Below are positions 36,381-44,949 of a stretch of 64,000 nt of DNA, one piece after another. The notes below the pieces were generated by a model. The model had not been told where the DNA came from. It was given only the letters and a program-made list of their open reading frames with translations, and did no database searches. The number at the start of each line of letters is the position of its first letter. Positions within the stretch are counted from its first letter, which is position 1. This DNA comes from Propionivibrio soli (GTDB lineage Bacteria; Pseudomonadota; Gammaproteobacteria; Burkholderiales; Rhodocyclaceae). The stretch is from assembly GCF_025770765.1 (NCBI RefSeq), contig NZ_JANZKY010000001.1:372001-436000 (forward strand). Reading direction: 5' to 3'. A program made the translations under genes and the position numbers.

Positions 36381-37117
36381 CCGGCGGGCACCGTAACGCC
36401 GCTTTCGGACGCATCGGGTAGTTCCAGCCAAACGGTTCCTGGCTGCCGTTCAACGGTGACGCTCCCGGCATCCGTCGTCGTGTAGGTGAGGAAACAAAGC
36501 TGGCGCGGATCGGACAGCACGCGCGGGTTGAAGACGGCATAGACGTCTCCGCTACAGCGCGCAGAGCGCGAGAGCAACCCCGGGTGCCCCTCGCGATGCA
36601 ACTTGGCCCCCACCTGATGTGTCAGCGTGTAATCGTCCGGATCGACAAGCGCCGGACACGCCGTCACGGTTGGGCGCAGGTCGATCAAGGCCGCATCGCA
36701 GCGCACGAGGTAGATCTTGCGTTCGATGCGGATTCCCGGCTGCGTGAAGCCCGCGTCGCGCAGAAAGCCCTCCCGCCAGTGGTACACAGTCTCATACACC
36801 GTCGTCTCGACGCTGTCGGCACCGTACCAGACGCCGAAACTGCCGTCCGAATACCGACTGCGCATCCAGTGCTTGAACGGGTAGTCGATCGCATCGTTCC
36901 AGTGTGCCTCCTCAAAAGGCCGATGAATCACCGGTTCCGGCGAAGAAAACGCGCGCGACTTCGTAGCGAGTTCGAGCTTGATTGCCGCGCTCCAGTCCTC
37001 CGGATCGTCGCTGAGATCGTCGAAGACGTCCTGAGAGACACGGATAGAGACGATGTTGCGATAGGCGTCCGCGTGGGTTTCCGCGAGGCGCAGATCCGCA
37101 AAGACGGTGTCGATCAC
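36377..37117 (-). CDS. RES-domain toxin
   Basis: 246 residues. The RES fold is recognised from an N-terminal arginine-bearing strand, [19 protein letters not shown] (about 95-113, the region corresponding to the family's active-site Tyr/Glu) and LCFLTYTT near the end. RES toxins such as ParT and MbcT modify or degrade NAD+ or other targets by ADP-ribosyl chemistry. It overlaps the antitoxin gene by four bases and is translated after it. It also overlaps the end of the convergent acyltransferase gene by four bases. Confidence 0.85.
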   Translation of the reverse strand: MIDTVFADLRLAETHADAYRNIVSIRVSQDVFDDLSDDPEDWSAAIKLELATKSRAFSSPEPVIHRPFEEAHWNDAIDYPFKHWMRSRYSDGSFGVWYGADSVETTVYETVYHWREGFLRDAGFTQPGIRIERKIYLVRCDAALIDLRPTVTACPALVDPDDYTLTHQVGAKLHREGHPGLLSRSARCSGDVYAVFNPRVLSDPRQLCFLTYTTTDAGSVTVERQPGTVWLELPDASESGVTVPAG

Positions 37118-37536
37118 TGCCCGCGCGCTCGGTCGAGGTACGCCAACACCATCAGCAGGCCGGCGAAGCCGAACTCGCGGATCACTTCGATCGGCGTACG
37201 GTTGTCGAACGCGCGGTTGCGCGTCTTTATCCAGGCGTAAGCCAGATCGCGATTGTGGGGAAAGAGAAGACGCGTGTTTTTGTGGATGCCGAGCAGGTGG
37301 CCTGCTCGTTCGAGAGTGTCGCGGCTGTTGGCGATCGGTTCGCCGCGCCGATAGCGGCCAAGCACGGCCCGGTTCGTCGGCGAAAAACCGAGGGCGTCGA
37401 GCTGTTCCTCGGTCGTGAGCCTCCAGTGGTCAAACAATTTCATCAGCATACCGGCGACGGCACGACGGTCGATTGCCTCGGCAGACGTATTTGCGGCAGG
37501 AAGCATGGCGTTATCCGGCGTCTTCGCTTTGTTCAT
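37114..37536 (-). CDS. Xre/MbcA/ParS-type antitoxin
   Basis: 140 residues. The first 80 residues have a helix-turn-helix ([29 protein letters not shown]). The C-terminal half matches the MbcA/ParS toxin-binding domain, with [35 protein letters not shown] and the ending [13 protein letters not shown]. It should neutralise the RES toxin and repress the pair. The ATG lies only six bases after a -10-like TACAAT with no ribosome-binding site, which suggests a leaderless messenger. Confidence 0.87.
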   Translation of the reverse strand: MNKAKTPDNAMLPAANTSAEAIDRRAVAGMLMKLFDHWRLTTEEQLDALGFSPTNRAVLGRYRRGEPIANSRDTLERAGHLLGIHKNTRLLFPHNRDLAYAWIKTRNRAFDNRTPIEVIREFGFAGLLMVLAYLDRARGQ

Positions 37537-37542
37537 GTTGTT

Positions 37543-37570
37543 ATTGTAACTTATTTTGCACTATATGCAA
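37543..37570 (-). promoter_or_regulatory. promoter and palindromic operator of the toxin-antitoxin pair
   Basis: On the minus strand, TTGCAT (37565-37570) and TACAAT (37543-37548) are separated by 16 bases, a good sigma-70 promoter. The -35 falls in the palindrome TTGCA-CTATA-TGCAA (37556-37570), a likely binding site for the antitoxin's own helix-turn-helix. Confidence 0.55.
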
Positions 37571-37611
37571 CATTTATGCCTTGAGCGATTTATGCTTCGC
37601 TATCATGCCGG

Positions 37612-37650
37612 CAAAAAAGAAGCCCGGGAATTCCGGGCGTCTTTCTTGGC
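37612..37650 (-). terminator. intrinsic terminator of the T3SS operon
   Basis: GCCCGG-GAATT-CCGGGC (37622-37638) forms a perfect stem, lengthened by flanking complementary A/T-rich bases. In the leftward direction it is followed by TTCTTTTTTG, a U-run, so it should end transcripts leaving sctC. A second short hairpin, AGGCC...GGCCT (37655-37671), lies just before it. This separates the secretion operon from the toxin-antitoxin pair. Confidence 0.8.
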
Positions 37651-37686
37651 GTTTAGGCCGTTTTCAGGCCTGCGAACAGGATTCCG

Positions 37687-39495
37687 TCATTTCTGCGGTG
37701 CCTTATCGATCGCGCCGTCGGGGACCGGAGTCACTTCAGCTTTGCTGTCCGGTAGCAAAGGCGGTTCCGGAGCAACCGCCGAACCGGGCGCACTGGCCGT
37801 GACAATCCTTGGCTTGATGAGAAACAGCCGGTCGCGTTTCTGGTGATCCGTGCTCTTGTTTGAAAACAGCATGCCGATCAGCGGAATCTCGCCCAGAATC
37901 GGGATGCGGTTTGTGCGCTCGATCTCCTGCTCGCGGTTATAGCCACCGATGATCAGCGACTGGCCTTCGTCAAGTAGCGCCTGCGTACTGATGCTGCTGC
38001 GTTGGACCGTAGGCAGCGAATCGACGAACTTGTCCTGGATGTTGCCGTCCTCGACGTCGACGATGAGCTGGATGACATTACGCCCTTCGTTGTGCACGAC
38101 TCGCGGCGTCACGCGCAGGGTCACGCCTGCCGTAATCGGCGTCACGCTCGCGACGCGTTCGCCCTGCACGCGGATATAGAAGGTCTCAGAGTGGTCGAAG
38201 ACCGCGCCTTGATTTTCCAGCGTCAGTACGGACGGGCGGCTCTGCACGCGGGCATCGCCGATACCCTCCAACGCCCGGATGCGGGTCACGATGTAATTGC
38301 CGGTATCGACGACGAGCGTCGACGGATTGACCGCATTCTTGATCGCCGACCAGTTCACCGAGAGTGCATTCGTCGTGCTCGTGGAGCTTGTCGGCGTATT
38401 GAAGCCGATGGCGTTATTGCCGGCACGACCGCCCCAATCGATCCCGAGCTCGGCCGTACGTTCGCTATTGACGTCGACCACCATGGCCTGGATTTCGATC
38501 AGCGCCGTCGGCACGTCAAGCTCGCGTATCAGCTCCGCATAGACGGGAATGCGTTCCGGGATGTCCTGCACGATCAGGCTATTCATGCGCACGTCGGCCT
38601 GGATCGACGGCGTGCGCGCCCGCGTGCCGCCGGCCACCGCCGTCTCGCCCACGGCCACCGCTTGCCCATTGGCCGCCACAGCGGCCGTTCCGGAGGCGAC
38701 GGCACCCCCATTGCCCGAAGAAGCGCCGCCGATTTCCGTGATCACGGGCGGTACCGAACGCAAGGGCGCCGCCATCGCGGCCATGGCTTCGTTGTTCACC
38801 GCACCGCGCCCACCGCTCGCACCCGTGATCAGGTTGCGAAGAATACTGGCGACGCCGGGCGTGCGGATCTCCTTATCTCGGAAATAGATCGTGCGGTCAT
38901 CGACGGTGGCGTGCTTGAGGCGGAAAACCGCGACCTGCTGACCGCCTGTGTTCGACGGCAGCGACTTCACCGTCCGCTCGACCAGATCGACATACGCCGG
39001 CGGACCGGAGACGAGGACGAGATTCTGTTCCGGCAGTTCGCCCCACCCGAAACGCGTATCCAGAATACCGAGGCTGGTCAGCGCTTCGCGCAACTGCGCC
39101 GTACCATTGCCGGCGGCCGAGACCGTCACCGTCTTCTGATCATCTGCGCGGCTAATGAACAGCGTACCGGCGTGCGTAAACCAATTGAAGCCATAAACGC
39201 TCGCCAACTTGTTGATGAATTCGGTTGGATTGCGGGCGTTGAAGCGCCCGTTGACCATGCCTTTGACGCCCGGGCCGACATTAAGCGACAGGCTGAAGCT
39301 GCCGGCAAAATCCTGCAGCACGGCATCGAGCTTGCGGTCCTGGGCGTAATGGCTGTACGGAGCGTCGGCCCATGGCGGCGCGGCCGCCGTGGCGGTATGG
39401 GCCGTCAACAGCGTGACCGCGATCATCGCTCCACGTAACACTCTCCCCAACCCGGTGGCCCGACACCCACCCCACAACGTTGTTCTAGACATCAT
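37687..39495 (-). CDS. sctC: type III secretion outer-membrane secretin SctC
   Basis: 602 residues. A signal peptide ends near TATAAAPPWA (about 40). N0/N1-type periplasmic domains follow (YAQDRKLDAVLQDFAGSF; RNPTEFINKLASVYGFNWF), then a spacer rich in Gly/Ala, and the secretin domain from about 320 (IEIQAMVVDVNSERTAELGIDW; RVQSRPSVLTLENQGAVF; GQSLIIGGYNREQEIERTNRIPILGEIPLIG). The short length, lack of pilotin-type tail and position after the sctU-bscW genes identify SctC rather than a type II or pilus secretin. The start overlaps the previous gene by four bases. Confidence 0.93.
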   Translation of the reverse strand: MMSRTTLWGGCRATGLGRVLRGAMIAVTLLTAHTATAAAPPWADAPYSHYAQDRKLDAVLQDFAGSFSLSLNVGPGVKGMVNGRFNARNPTEFINKLASVYGFNWFTHAGTLFISRADDQKTVTVSAAGNGTAQLREALTSLGILDTRFGWGELPEQNLVLVSGPPAYVDLVERTVKSLPSNTGGQQVAVFRLKHATVDDRTIYFRDKEIRTPGVASILRNLITGASGGRGAVNNEAMAAMAAPLRSVPPVITEIGGASSGNGGAVASGTAAVAANGQAVAVGETAVAGGTRARTPSIQADVRMNSLIVQDIPERIPVYAELIRELDVPTALIEIQAMVVDVNSERTAELGIDWGGRAGNNAIGFNTPTSSTSTTNALSVNWSAIKNAVNPSTLVVDTGNYIVTRIRALEGIGDARVQSRPSVLTLENQGAVFDHSETFYIRVQGERVASVTPITAGVTLRVTPRVVHNEGRNVIQLIVDVEDGNIQDKFVDSLPTVQRSSISTQALLDEGQSLIIGGYNREQEIERTNRIPILGEIPLIGMLFSNKSTDHQKRDRLFLIKPRIVTASAPGSAVAPEPPLLPDSKAEVTPVPDGAIDKAPQK

Positions 39496-39899
39496 AACGA
39501 GTTACCTGTGCGCACCCAGAAATGGAGTGCATTCGTGAATTCGCCGATTTCGGCATCCAACTCAATTCCAGTGAGATCGCCACTCAGCGACTGCTGCAGT
39601 TGCAGCATGCCCGCTTCCCTGTCGAGACACAGCGTGGACGCGTGGTCGCGTAGCATGCCGGCGCCGCTATTCATCAGCCGCTCGACGACCTGCTGCGACG
39701 CCGGGCTTCCAGGATCGCCGGGAAGCGGCATCACATTTGCCGTCAAGGTCAGCTGCCCGCCACTGCCGGGCCGCAGATGAATACGGTAGCGGCCGTCGAT
39801 GACCAGCGTCAGCCGCCCGTCGGCACGCATCGCTGTTGCCGCCAGCCCTCGCCGCGCCATGAAGTCGCGCACGCTTTTATGTTGGTTCGGGGATTCCAT
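39492..39899 (-). CDS. CesT-like small T3SS protein in the BscW position
   Basis: 135 residues, acidic C-terminus, alpha/beta pattern of class I T3SS chaperones: VRDFMARRGLAATAMRADGRLTLVIDGRYRIHL, then LQQSLSGDLTGIELDAEIGEFTNALHFWV. It lies between sctU and sctC, exactly where Bordetella carries bscW. It presumably helps secretin, gate or effector handling; the exact partner is unknown. It overlaps sctC by four bases and follows sctU by three. Confidence 0.65.
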   Translation of the reverse strand: MESPNQHKSVRDFMARRGLAATAMRADGRLTLVIDGRYRIHLRPGSGGQLTLTANVMPLPGDPGSPASQQVVERLMNSGAGMLRDHASTLCLDREAGMLQLQQSLSGDLTGIELDAEIGEFTNALHFWVRTGNSL

Positions 39900-39902
39900 T
39901 GT

Positions 39903-40949
39903 TTATTCCTCGGGGTGATTCATGTTCCGGATCAGCCGCAGCACCTCGGCCACCGGCTCGACGAGTTCGGAGGGGATGTATTGATCCACTTCGGCCGTAT
40001 TCATCAGGGAATGGGCAAGCGGGATGTTCTGCAGCACCGGGACGCCTTCTTCGCGCGCCGCCTTGACCATATTTTCGGCCAGCGTTCCCTCGCCCTTGGC
40101 GAGGACAACCGGCAGCGGCGTTGTGTCCTTGTCGTACTGGATGGCGATCGCCAGATGCGTGGGGTTGGTGATCACTACCGACGCCTTGCGCGTCCGCTCC
40201 ACAGCCCCCGAACTCATCAACTCCTGGTGCAGATGCTTGCGCTGCTGCTTGATCTCGGGGCTGCCTTCCATTTCCTTGTATTCCTGCTTGATTTCGTCCT
40301 TGCTCATCATCAGCCCCTTGGTGTGCTGATAACGCTGGTAGACGAAGTCGGCGGCCGCGATGATCGCGTAGACGATCGCCACGTTTACCATCATGTCCTT
40401 GAGCATCATGCCGACGGCGATCCCGATGCCGGCGAGTCCGCCTTGCGGAAGCGTCATCATCGTCGGCAGCGCGGCGTGAACGAGCTTGAAGATCAGCGCG
40501 GCGAGGAACGTGATCTTGAGAATCGACTTGATCAGCTCGATCAGCCCTTTGAGCGAGAAGATATTCTTCAGGTTGCTCATGACATTGAGCTTCTTCGCCG
40601 ATGGCTTCAGCGCCTTGAAGGCGAAGTTCATCCCTGTCTGGAACATCTCGGCGAACAAGCCGAGCCCGATCACGATCAGGAGGAAGGGCAGGACGACCCA
40701 GATCGCGTCGCGGACAAGCTGCGATATCACGACTTCGGCCGCTTCCTCGAACGGCATGCCGAGCACGTTCACCGGCATCAAGATCATGTCGCCGAGCGAC
40801 TTCACAAAGCGTTCGGATTGGCTGAGCACGTAGCCGAACAGCGCCAGGATGAGCACCGTCTGCGTGAAGTCCTTGCTGTGCGCGACCTGGCCTTCTTCGC
40901 GTGCCTGCCGGAGTTTTTTGGCGGTCGGTTTTTCGGTCTTTTCGCTCAC
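39903..40949 (-). CDS. sctU: type III export apparatus switch protein SctU
   Basis: 348 residues. The N-terminus is charged (MSEKTEKPTAKKLRQAREEGQ), four membrane helices follow, then a cytoplasmic domain with the self-cleaving NPTH motif at 262-265. After it come DTTPLPVVLAKGEG and VLQNIPLAHSLM. Autocleavage in NPTH changes the substrate class from early to translocator proteins. Overlaps sctT by four bases. Confidence 0.97.
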   Translation of the reverse strand: MSEKTEKPTAKKLRQAREEGQVAHSKDFTQTVLILALFGYVLSQSERFVKSLGDMILMPVNVLGMPFEEAAEVVISQLVRDAIWVVLPFLLIVIGLGLFAEMFQTGMNFAFKALKPSAKKLNVMSNLKNIFSLKGLIELIKSILKITFLAALIFKLVHAALPTMMTLPQGGLAGIGIAVGMMLKDMMVNVAIVYAIIAAADFVYQRYQHTKGLMMSKDEIKQEYKEMEGSPEIKQQRKHLHQELMSSGAVERTRKASVVITNPTHLAIAIQYDKDTTPLPVVLAKGEGTLAENMVKAAREEGVPVLQNIPLAHSLMNTAEVDQYIPSELVEPVAEVLRLIRNMNHPEE

Positions 40950-41764
40950 GGCTTACCTCCCGAACCCGGCGCCCGCCACTGCTCGTTGAGCATCGGCGTC
41001 AACCCGCGTTGTTCCGAAAGATACTCCGTCCCGTAATGGAATAACGTCGGCAGATAGAGCAACAGGACAACCACCGCCAACGCGCTCTTGATCGGCATGG
41101 CGAGGAAGAAGACGTCGAGTTGCGGGACGAAACGGCTGATCAGTGCAAGCCCCACTTCCGACAGAAACATGGCGACGATAGCCGGCGTGCTGAGTAGCAC
41201 GGCGATGCGCACGATGCGTGCGAACTGCTCGAGCATGAGGGGAATCGTCCCGGCGTGAAGCGTCGGCGCCCAAGTGAAGACGTCCCAGAGCTTGAAGCTG
41301 TCATAGAGCGCATCAAGCATCATGCCGAAGCCACCGGCCACCAGAAAGAAAACGATGAACGCCTGGTTGAACAGAATGCCGAGCGGCGACGTGTCGTTTC
41401 CAGTGAGGGGATTCAGCGTCGAAGAGATGCTGGCGCCGCGTTGGTTGTCGACGAAAAAGCCGATTCCCTCGAAGGCCCAGAACGGAATGGCAATCAGGTA
41501 GCCGAGGGTGAAACCGATGAACGCCTCCTTGACAACGAGCACGAGAACCTGCGCCGCGCCGAAATTGGCGACGGTAACCTCAGGCACCAGCGTCGGCGCG
41601 ACCATGACGCCGATGCCGGCGGCGATCGCATAACGCAACAGGCCCGGCATGATCTGACGATTGAAGATCGGAATCGCGATGAACATGGCGAGTATCCGTG
41701 GCTGCGTACACGCCAGGGCGATCAGGAACGCCCTGGCTTGCGTATAAGTAACGGCCTCGTCCAT
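40946..41764 (-). CDS. sctT: type III export apparatus protein SctT
   Basis: 272 residues, about six to eight membrane helices. IAIPFWAFEGIGFFVDNQRGASISSTLNPLTGN (about 91-123) is the conserved family segment. It forms the export gate with SctR and SctS. It lies 70 bases after sctS, the largest gap within the sctQ-sctU run. Confidence 0.96.
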   Translation of the reverse strand: MDEAVTYTQARAFLIALACTQPRILAMFIAIPIFNRQIMPGLLRYAIAAGIGVMVAPTLVPEVTVANFGAAQVLVLVVKEAFIGFTLGYLIAIPFWAFEGIGFFVDNQRGASISSTLNPLTGNDTSPLGILFNQAFIVFFLVAGGFGMMLDALYDSFKLWDVFTWAPTLHAGTIPLMLEQFARIVRIAVLLSTPAIVAMFLSEVGLALISRFVPQLDVFFLAMPIKSALAVVVLLLYLPTLFHYGTEYLSEQRGLTPMLNEQWRAPGSGGKP

Positions 41765-41834
41765 TTCGTTCCGGTCCTAGCACGCCATCGCGGCGCTCTG
41801 CTCCACGCGCCGGGGAGAGGAAAGCCGGGGAATC

Positions 41835-42104
41835 TCAGCGCAGCGCATGGGGAAAAAGATCGAAGATGACCAGCGTGAAGTTGTACAGCTCGCCGGCCAT
41901 CCAGCGCACCGTGAGCGAGAGCGTCGCCATCACCGCGATCAGCTTGATCGCGAACGACAGCGTCTGCTCCTGGATCTGAGTCAACGCCTGGAAGAGCGAG
42001 AACAAGGTGCCCACGACAGCCGCCACGACAATCGGCGGCAGCGAGAGCATCAACACGAGGTAAAGCGCCTTGTAGACTACGGAGACGACGTCGGTGACGG
42101 CCAT
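41835..42104 (-). CDS. sctS: type III export apparatus protein SctS
   Basis: 89 residues with two membrane helices joined by a short loop containing ALTQIQEQTLSFAIKLIAV, the hallmark of the SctS/FliQ family. It is part of the helical export gate with SctR and SctT. Starts eight bases after sctR. Confidence 0.96.
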   Translation of the reverse strand: MAVTDVVSVVYKALYLVLMLSLPPIVVAAVVGTLFSLFQALTQIQEQTLSFAIKLIAVMATLSLTVRWMAGELYNFTLVIFDLFPHALR

Positions 42105-42112
42105 GGCTGTTC

Positions 42113-42760
42113 CTAAGCGTAGGTTTGGATCAAGCCATGCACGAGCCGCGACCAGCCGTCGACCATGACGAACAGGAAGAGCTTGAGCGGCAGCGAAATG
42201 GTCACCGGCGAAACCATCATCATGCCCATCGAGAGCAGGATATTGGAGATGATCAGGTCGATGACGACGAACGGCAGGTAGAGCAGGAAGCCGATCTCGA
42301 AGGCCGACGTCAATTCGCTGACGAGGAACGCTGGCATCAGGACGATGAAGTCGGTCGGTTTTATGTCCGCCGCGAGCTTCGGTCCCCAGAGGCGCTGCGC
42401 CGTTTGCACGAAATAATTCCGCTGCTCACCGCGGCTGTTGCGCAGCATGAATTCGCGCAACGGATCGGCGCCCTTCTGAATGCCGCTCATCAGGCCGTCG
42501 ATGCTCTTCATCGCTGCCGGCTGATGCAACGTCTGCTCGTAAATGCCGTTGCCCACCGGCGCCATGATGTAGGCGGTAATGATCAGGGCCATTCCGTAGA
42601 GGGCAAGGTTCGGCGGTATCTGCTGCACGCCGAGCGCATTCCGAATCAGCGACATGACGATGGCGATCTTGAGGAACGACGTCGTCACGACGACAACCGT
42701 CGGCAAGAGCGCCATCAGCGCCAGAACGAGCGCGAGGGTGATGGGGTCGAAGCTGGTCAT
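42113..42760 (-). CDS. sctR: type III export apparatus protein SctR
   Basis: 215 residues, four membrane segments. VVTTSFLKIAIVMSLIRNALGVQQIPPN at the N-terminus and, later, VLMPAFLVSELTSAFEIGFLLYLPFVVIDLIISNIL are the family signatures. It forms the core pentamer of the export gate. The start overlaps the sctQ stop by four bases. Confidence 0.97.
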   Translation of the reverse strand: MTSFDPITLALVLALMALLPTVVVVTTSFLKIAIVMSLIRNALGVQQIPPNLALYGMALIITAYIMAPVGNGIYEQTLHQPAAMKSIDGLMSGIQKGADPLREFMLRNSRGEQRNYFVQTAQRLWGPKLAADIKPTDFIVLMPAFLVSELTSAFEIGFLLYLPFVVIDLIISNILLSMGMMMVSPVTISLPLKLFLFVMVDGWSRLVHGLIQTYA

Positions 42761-43821
42761 GACCCGCTTTCCGCGAGCGAGGCGATCGTCACGCCCAGAC
42801 GCCCGTCAACCTCGACGAGTTCGCCGTGGCCGATCAACGCCCCGTTGGCGCGGATGCTGACGGCGCTGCCGAGTGGACGGCCAAGATCAAGCGTCTGCCC
42901 GGGTTGCAGGGTTTTCAGTTCGCCGAGCGAAAGCGTGCGTTCACCGAGATCGAAAGTCACGCGGACGGGAATGCTGGCGAGCGGTGCCGGCGCGGCGTCG
43001 CCCCGGGTTTCGGATTCGTTGGCGGCCATGGCAAGTGGAATCTCCGTGAAAGCTTGAGTAATCGCGAGTTGTGTGTCTTCACAGCGGGCGCGCACGCCGA
43101 ATTGGTCCTGGCCCAGCCAGAGCTCACCACCCTGGCTGATCCAGCAATCGTCGATCAGGACGGTGTCGCCGCCCCGCAAGCCGCTCAGTGCCTCTGCAGA
43201 CAGCGCCGTGCGCCCTATCTCGGCGCGCAGCCGTATCGGCAGCGCGTCCTCGTCGATCGCGTTCACGACGGGCGGCAGCGTGGCGACGGCGCCGGCCATC
43301 AACATCAACCCGAGCGAATCGGTCGATAGTGCGCCGTGGATGGCCTGACCATTGCGGTGCAGGGTCAGCAGGAAATGGTGTACCGGCGGGTGTCCCGGTG
43401 ACGCCGTCCCGGAAGCCGGCGAAGCATCGAGGCGGTCGACCTGTGCCGGTCCACGGCCGAGCGCGACAATCGCTTGCACGGCGTCGGTCAACGCCTCTTG
43501 CAGTGCCGCCGCCGCGAAGGGCGACGGCAGCCCCGGCAGATCAAGCTCCGGAAAACGCGCTTCCACCCACGCGATCGCTGTATTTCCCGGCAGCGTGATG
43601 AGGACCGGCGCACCGGCCCACTGCGCGTCGACCCGCCATTCGCCTGCGATGTCGCCCGGGCGTTCCAGCACGGGAACGAGCGAGAGCAGCCATTCCTCGC
43701 CGCCCAGCGGAACGGACAGTTCGACGGCGCGTTGGGCGAGCAGCGTGCGCGCCTGCGCCTCGTTGCCGGTAAAGCGGCGGAACGGCTTGTGCGGACGAAC
43801 CGCGGTGTGATTGGCATCCAT
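42757..43821 (-). CDS. sctQ: type III cytoplasmic ring (sorting platform) protein SctQ
   Basis: 354 residues. The body is weakly conserved, but the last 75 residues form a surface-presentation (SpoA) domain: IPVRVTFDLGERTLSLGELKTLQPGQTLDLGRPLGSAVSIRANG, then GELVEVDGRLGVTI. An internal start giving a free C-terminal SpoA fragment is known in relatives; here an in-frame Met at MAANESETRG could serve. Builds the cytoplasmic sorting platform with SctK, SctL and SctN. Confidence 0.92.
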   Translation of the reverse strand: MDANHTAVRPHKPFRRFTGNEAQARTLLAQRAVELSVPLGGEEWLLSLVPVLERPGDIAGEWRVDAQWAGAPVLITLPGNTAIAWVEARFPELDLPGLPSPFAAAALQEALTDAVQAIVALGRGPAQVDRLDASPASGTASPGHPPVHHFLLTLHRNGQAIHGALSTDSLGLMLMAGAVATLPPVVNAIDEDALPIRLRAEIGRTALSAEALSGLRGGDTVLIDDCWISQGGELWLGQDQFGVRARCEDTQLAITQAFTEIPLAMAANESETRGDAAPAPLASIPVRVTFDLGERTLSLGELKTLQPGQTLDLGRPLGSAVSIRANGALIGHGELVEVDGRLGVTIASLAESGS

Positions 43822-43827
43822 TGTTCT

Positions 43828-44430
43828 CTATACCGTACCCAGGCACTCGATCAGACGAGGATCTTCCTCGTCGTCCGTCTGCACACGCATCAACACGTCG
43901 CGCGCCAGCCGCTGTGCAAGCGTGCTAGCCAGCTCCGGCAATGCCTCGTTGAGTTGAAGACGCGAACTTTCTACGCGGCAAATGAAGTCCACCTGCAGCC
44001 GTCCCTCGCATTCCTCAATCGACACCGTCACGCCCGGCAGATGGTCGTCTTTCAGTTCCATGCGCACCTGTCGATTGCCGCTGCGGCCATCACCCACCAT
44101 CAGGCGCTCGACTTCGCCGCCGAGGTGCATCGCAAGCTCGGCATGCGCACCCCGGCTGGCGCTGGCTTCCGAAGACGAGCCCTTGCTGCCGAACAAGGCG
44201 AATGGCGACGGGACGTCCGTTGCTCCGAAGAAGCCTTCACCCGCCGCTTTGTCGCCGGCCTTCGCGCCCCCCGGGTCCCCGCCCGCCAGCGCCTCCTTGA
44301 ACCGCTGCTCGGCCTGCGCGTCGGGCGGCGGCCGATCGGCCGGTGTACGGCCCTCCGCCGGCGAACCGAATGTTTGCCGCTGCAACCCCGGCGAGGAGAG
44401 ATCGAGATCGATGCGGCGATCGGTACTCAT
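43828..44430 (-). CDS. sctP: type III secretion SctP/HpaP-like needle-length or substrate-switch protein
   Basis: 200 residues. The N-terminal half is polar and disordered (Pro/Gly/Ala/Glu rich). The C-terminal half is a compact domain (QVRMELKDDHLPGVTVSIEECEGRLQVDFICR) like that of the HpaP/YscP group. Its place between sctO and sctQ is the standard site for SctP. It is much shorter than YscP, as in Bordetella-type clusters. Overlaps sctO by four bases. Confidence 0.8.
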   Translation of the reverse strand: MSTDRRIDLDLSSPGLQRQTFGSPAEGRTPADRPPPDAQAEQRFKEALAGGDPGGAKAGDKAAGEGFFGATDVPSPFALFGSKGSSSEASASRGAHAELAMHLGGEVERLMVGDGRSGNRQVRMELKDDHLPGVTVSIEECEGRLQVDFICRVESSRLQLNEALPELASTLAQRLARDVLMRVQTDDEEDPRLIECLGTV

Positions 44431-44942
44431 GCCGCCTCATCCTGATCCTGATAATCGTCCCAGTCGGCGCGGTCGCGGCGCAGTTCGGCGACCTCCTCCA
44501 TTTCGGCGTCTTCCTTGCGCTCGAATTCCTTCAGTTCCTCGTCCGAATAAACCTGCACCAGCTCGACGAATTTCTGTTTCATGCGCGTTGCCTGCTTATG
44601 CTCTTCGCGCGTCGATTCAAGTTTGTTCTGCTCGGCGACAAGCGCCCGCTCGGCGTCTTCAAGCTTCTTCTCGCGTGTGCGCTCGCCGCTGCGCAGGCTG
44701 ACGACTTCGTGCTGCACGTCCTCGATGTCGCGCAGTCGGACGATGCGCCGGCACAGTTCGCCGTAGAGGTCACGCTCGTGCACTAGCGCGTATTCTCGAA
44801 ACTCGCTCAGCACCTGCGCCTCGTCGTCGCGCTGTTTGCTCGCCGCCTGGAACACCTGCCGTTGCTTGAGTACCGCCAGCTCCGCGCGTGTCTCGCGGAA
44901 GTCCTTGATGGAGAGAATCTCTTTGAAGGCGTTGGCGGCCAT
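44427..44942 (-). CDS. sctO: type III secretion stalk protein SctO
   Basis: 171 residues, almost entirely charged coiled coil from about residue 10 to 150, with an acidic end (RRDRADWDDYQDQDEAA). This is the SctO/FliJ pattern; the protein acts as the central stalk of the SctN ATPase. The ATG at 44942 is seven bases after sctN and has GGAAGGTGA upstream. An earlier in-frame start would run 30 Arg-rich residues back into sctN and is not credible. Confidence 0.88.
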   Translation of the reverse strand: MAANAFKEILSIKDFRETRAELAVLKQRQVFQAASKQRDDEAQVLSEFREYALVHERDLYGELCRRIVRLRDIEDVQHEVVSLRSGERTREKKLEDAERALVAEQNKLESTREEHKQATRMKQKFVELVQVYSDEELKEFERKEDAEMEEVAELRRDRADWDDYQDQDEAA

Positions 44943-44949
44943 GGCAACG

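Noticed and set aside
38002-41036. Long open frames antisense to sctC and sctU
   Set aside because: Composition is biased to His, Arg and Asp, typical of antisense frames in GC-rich genes; the secretin and SctU are unmistakable.
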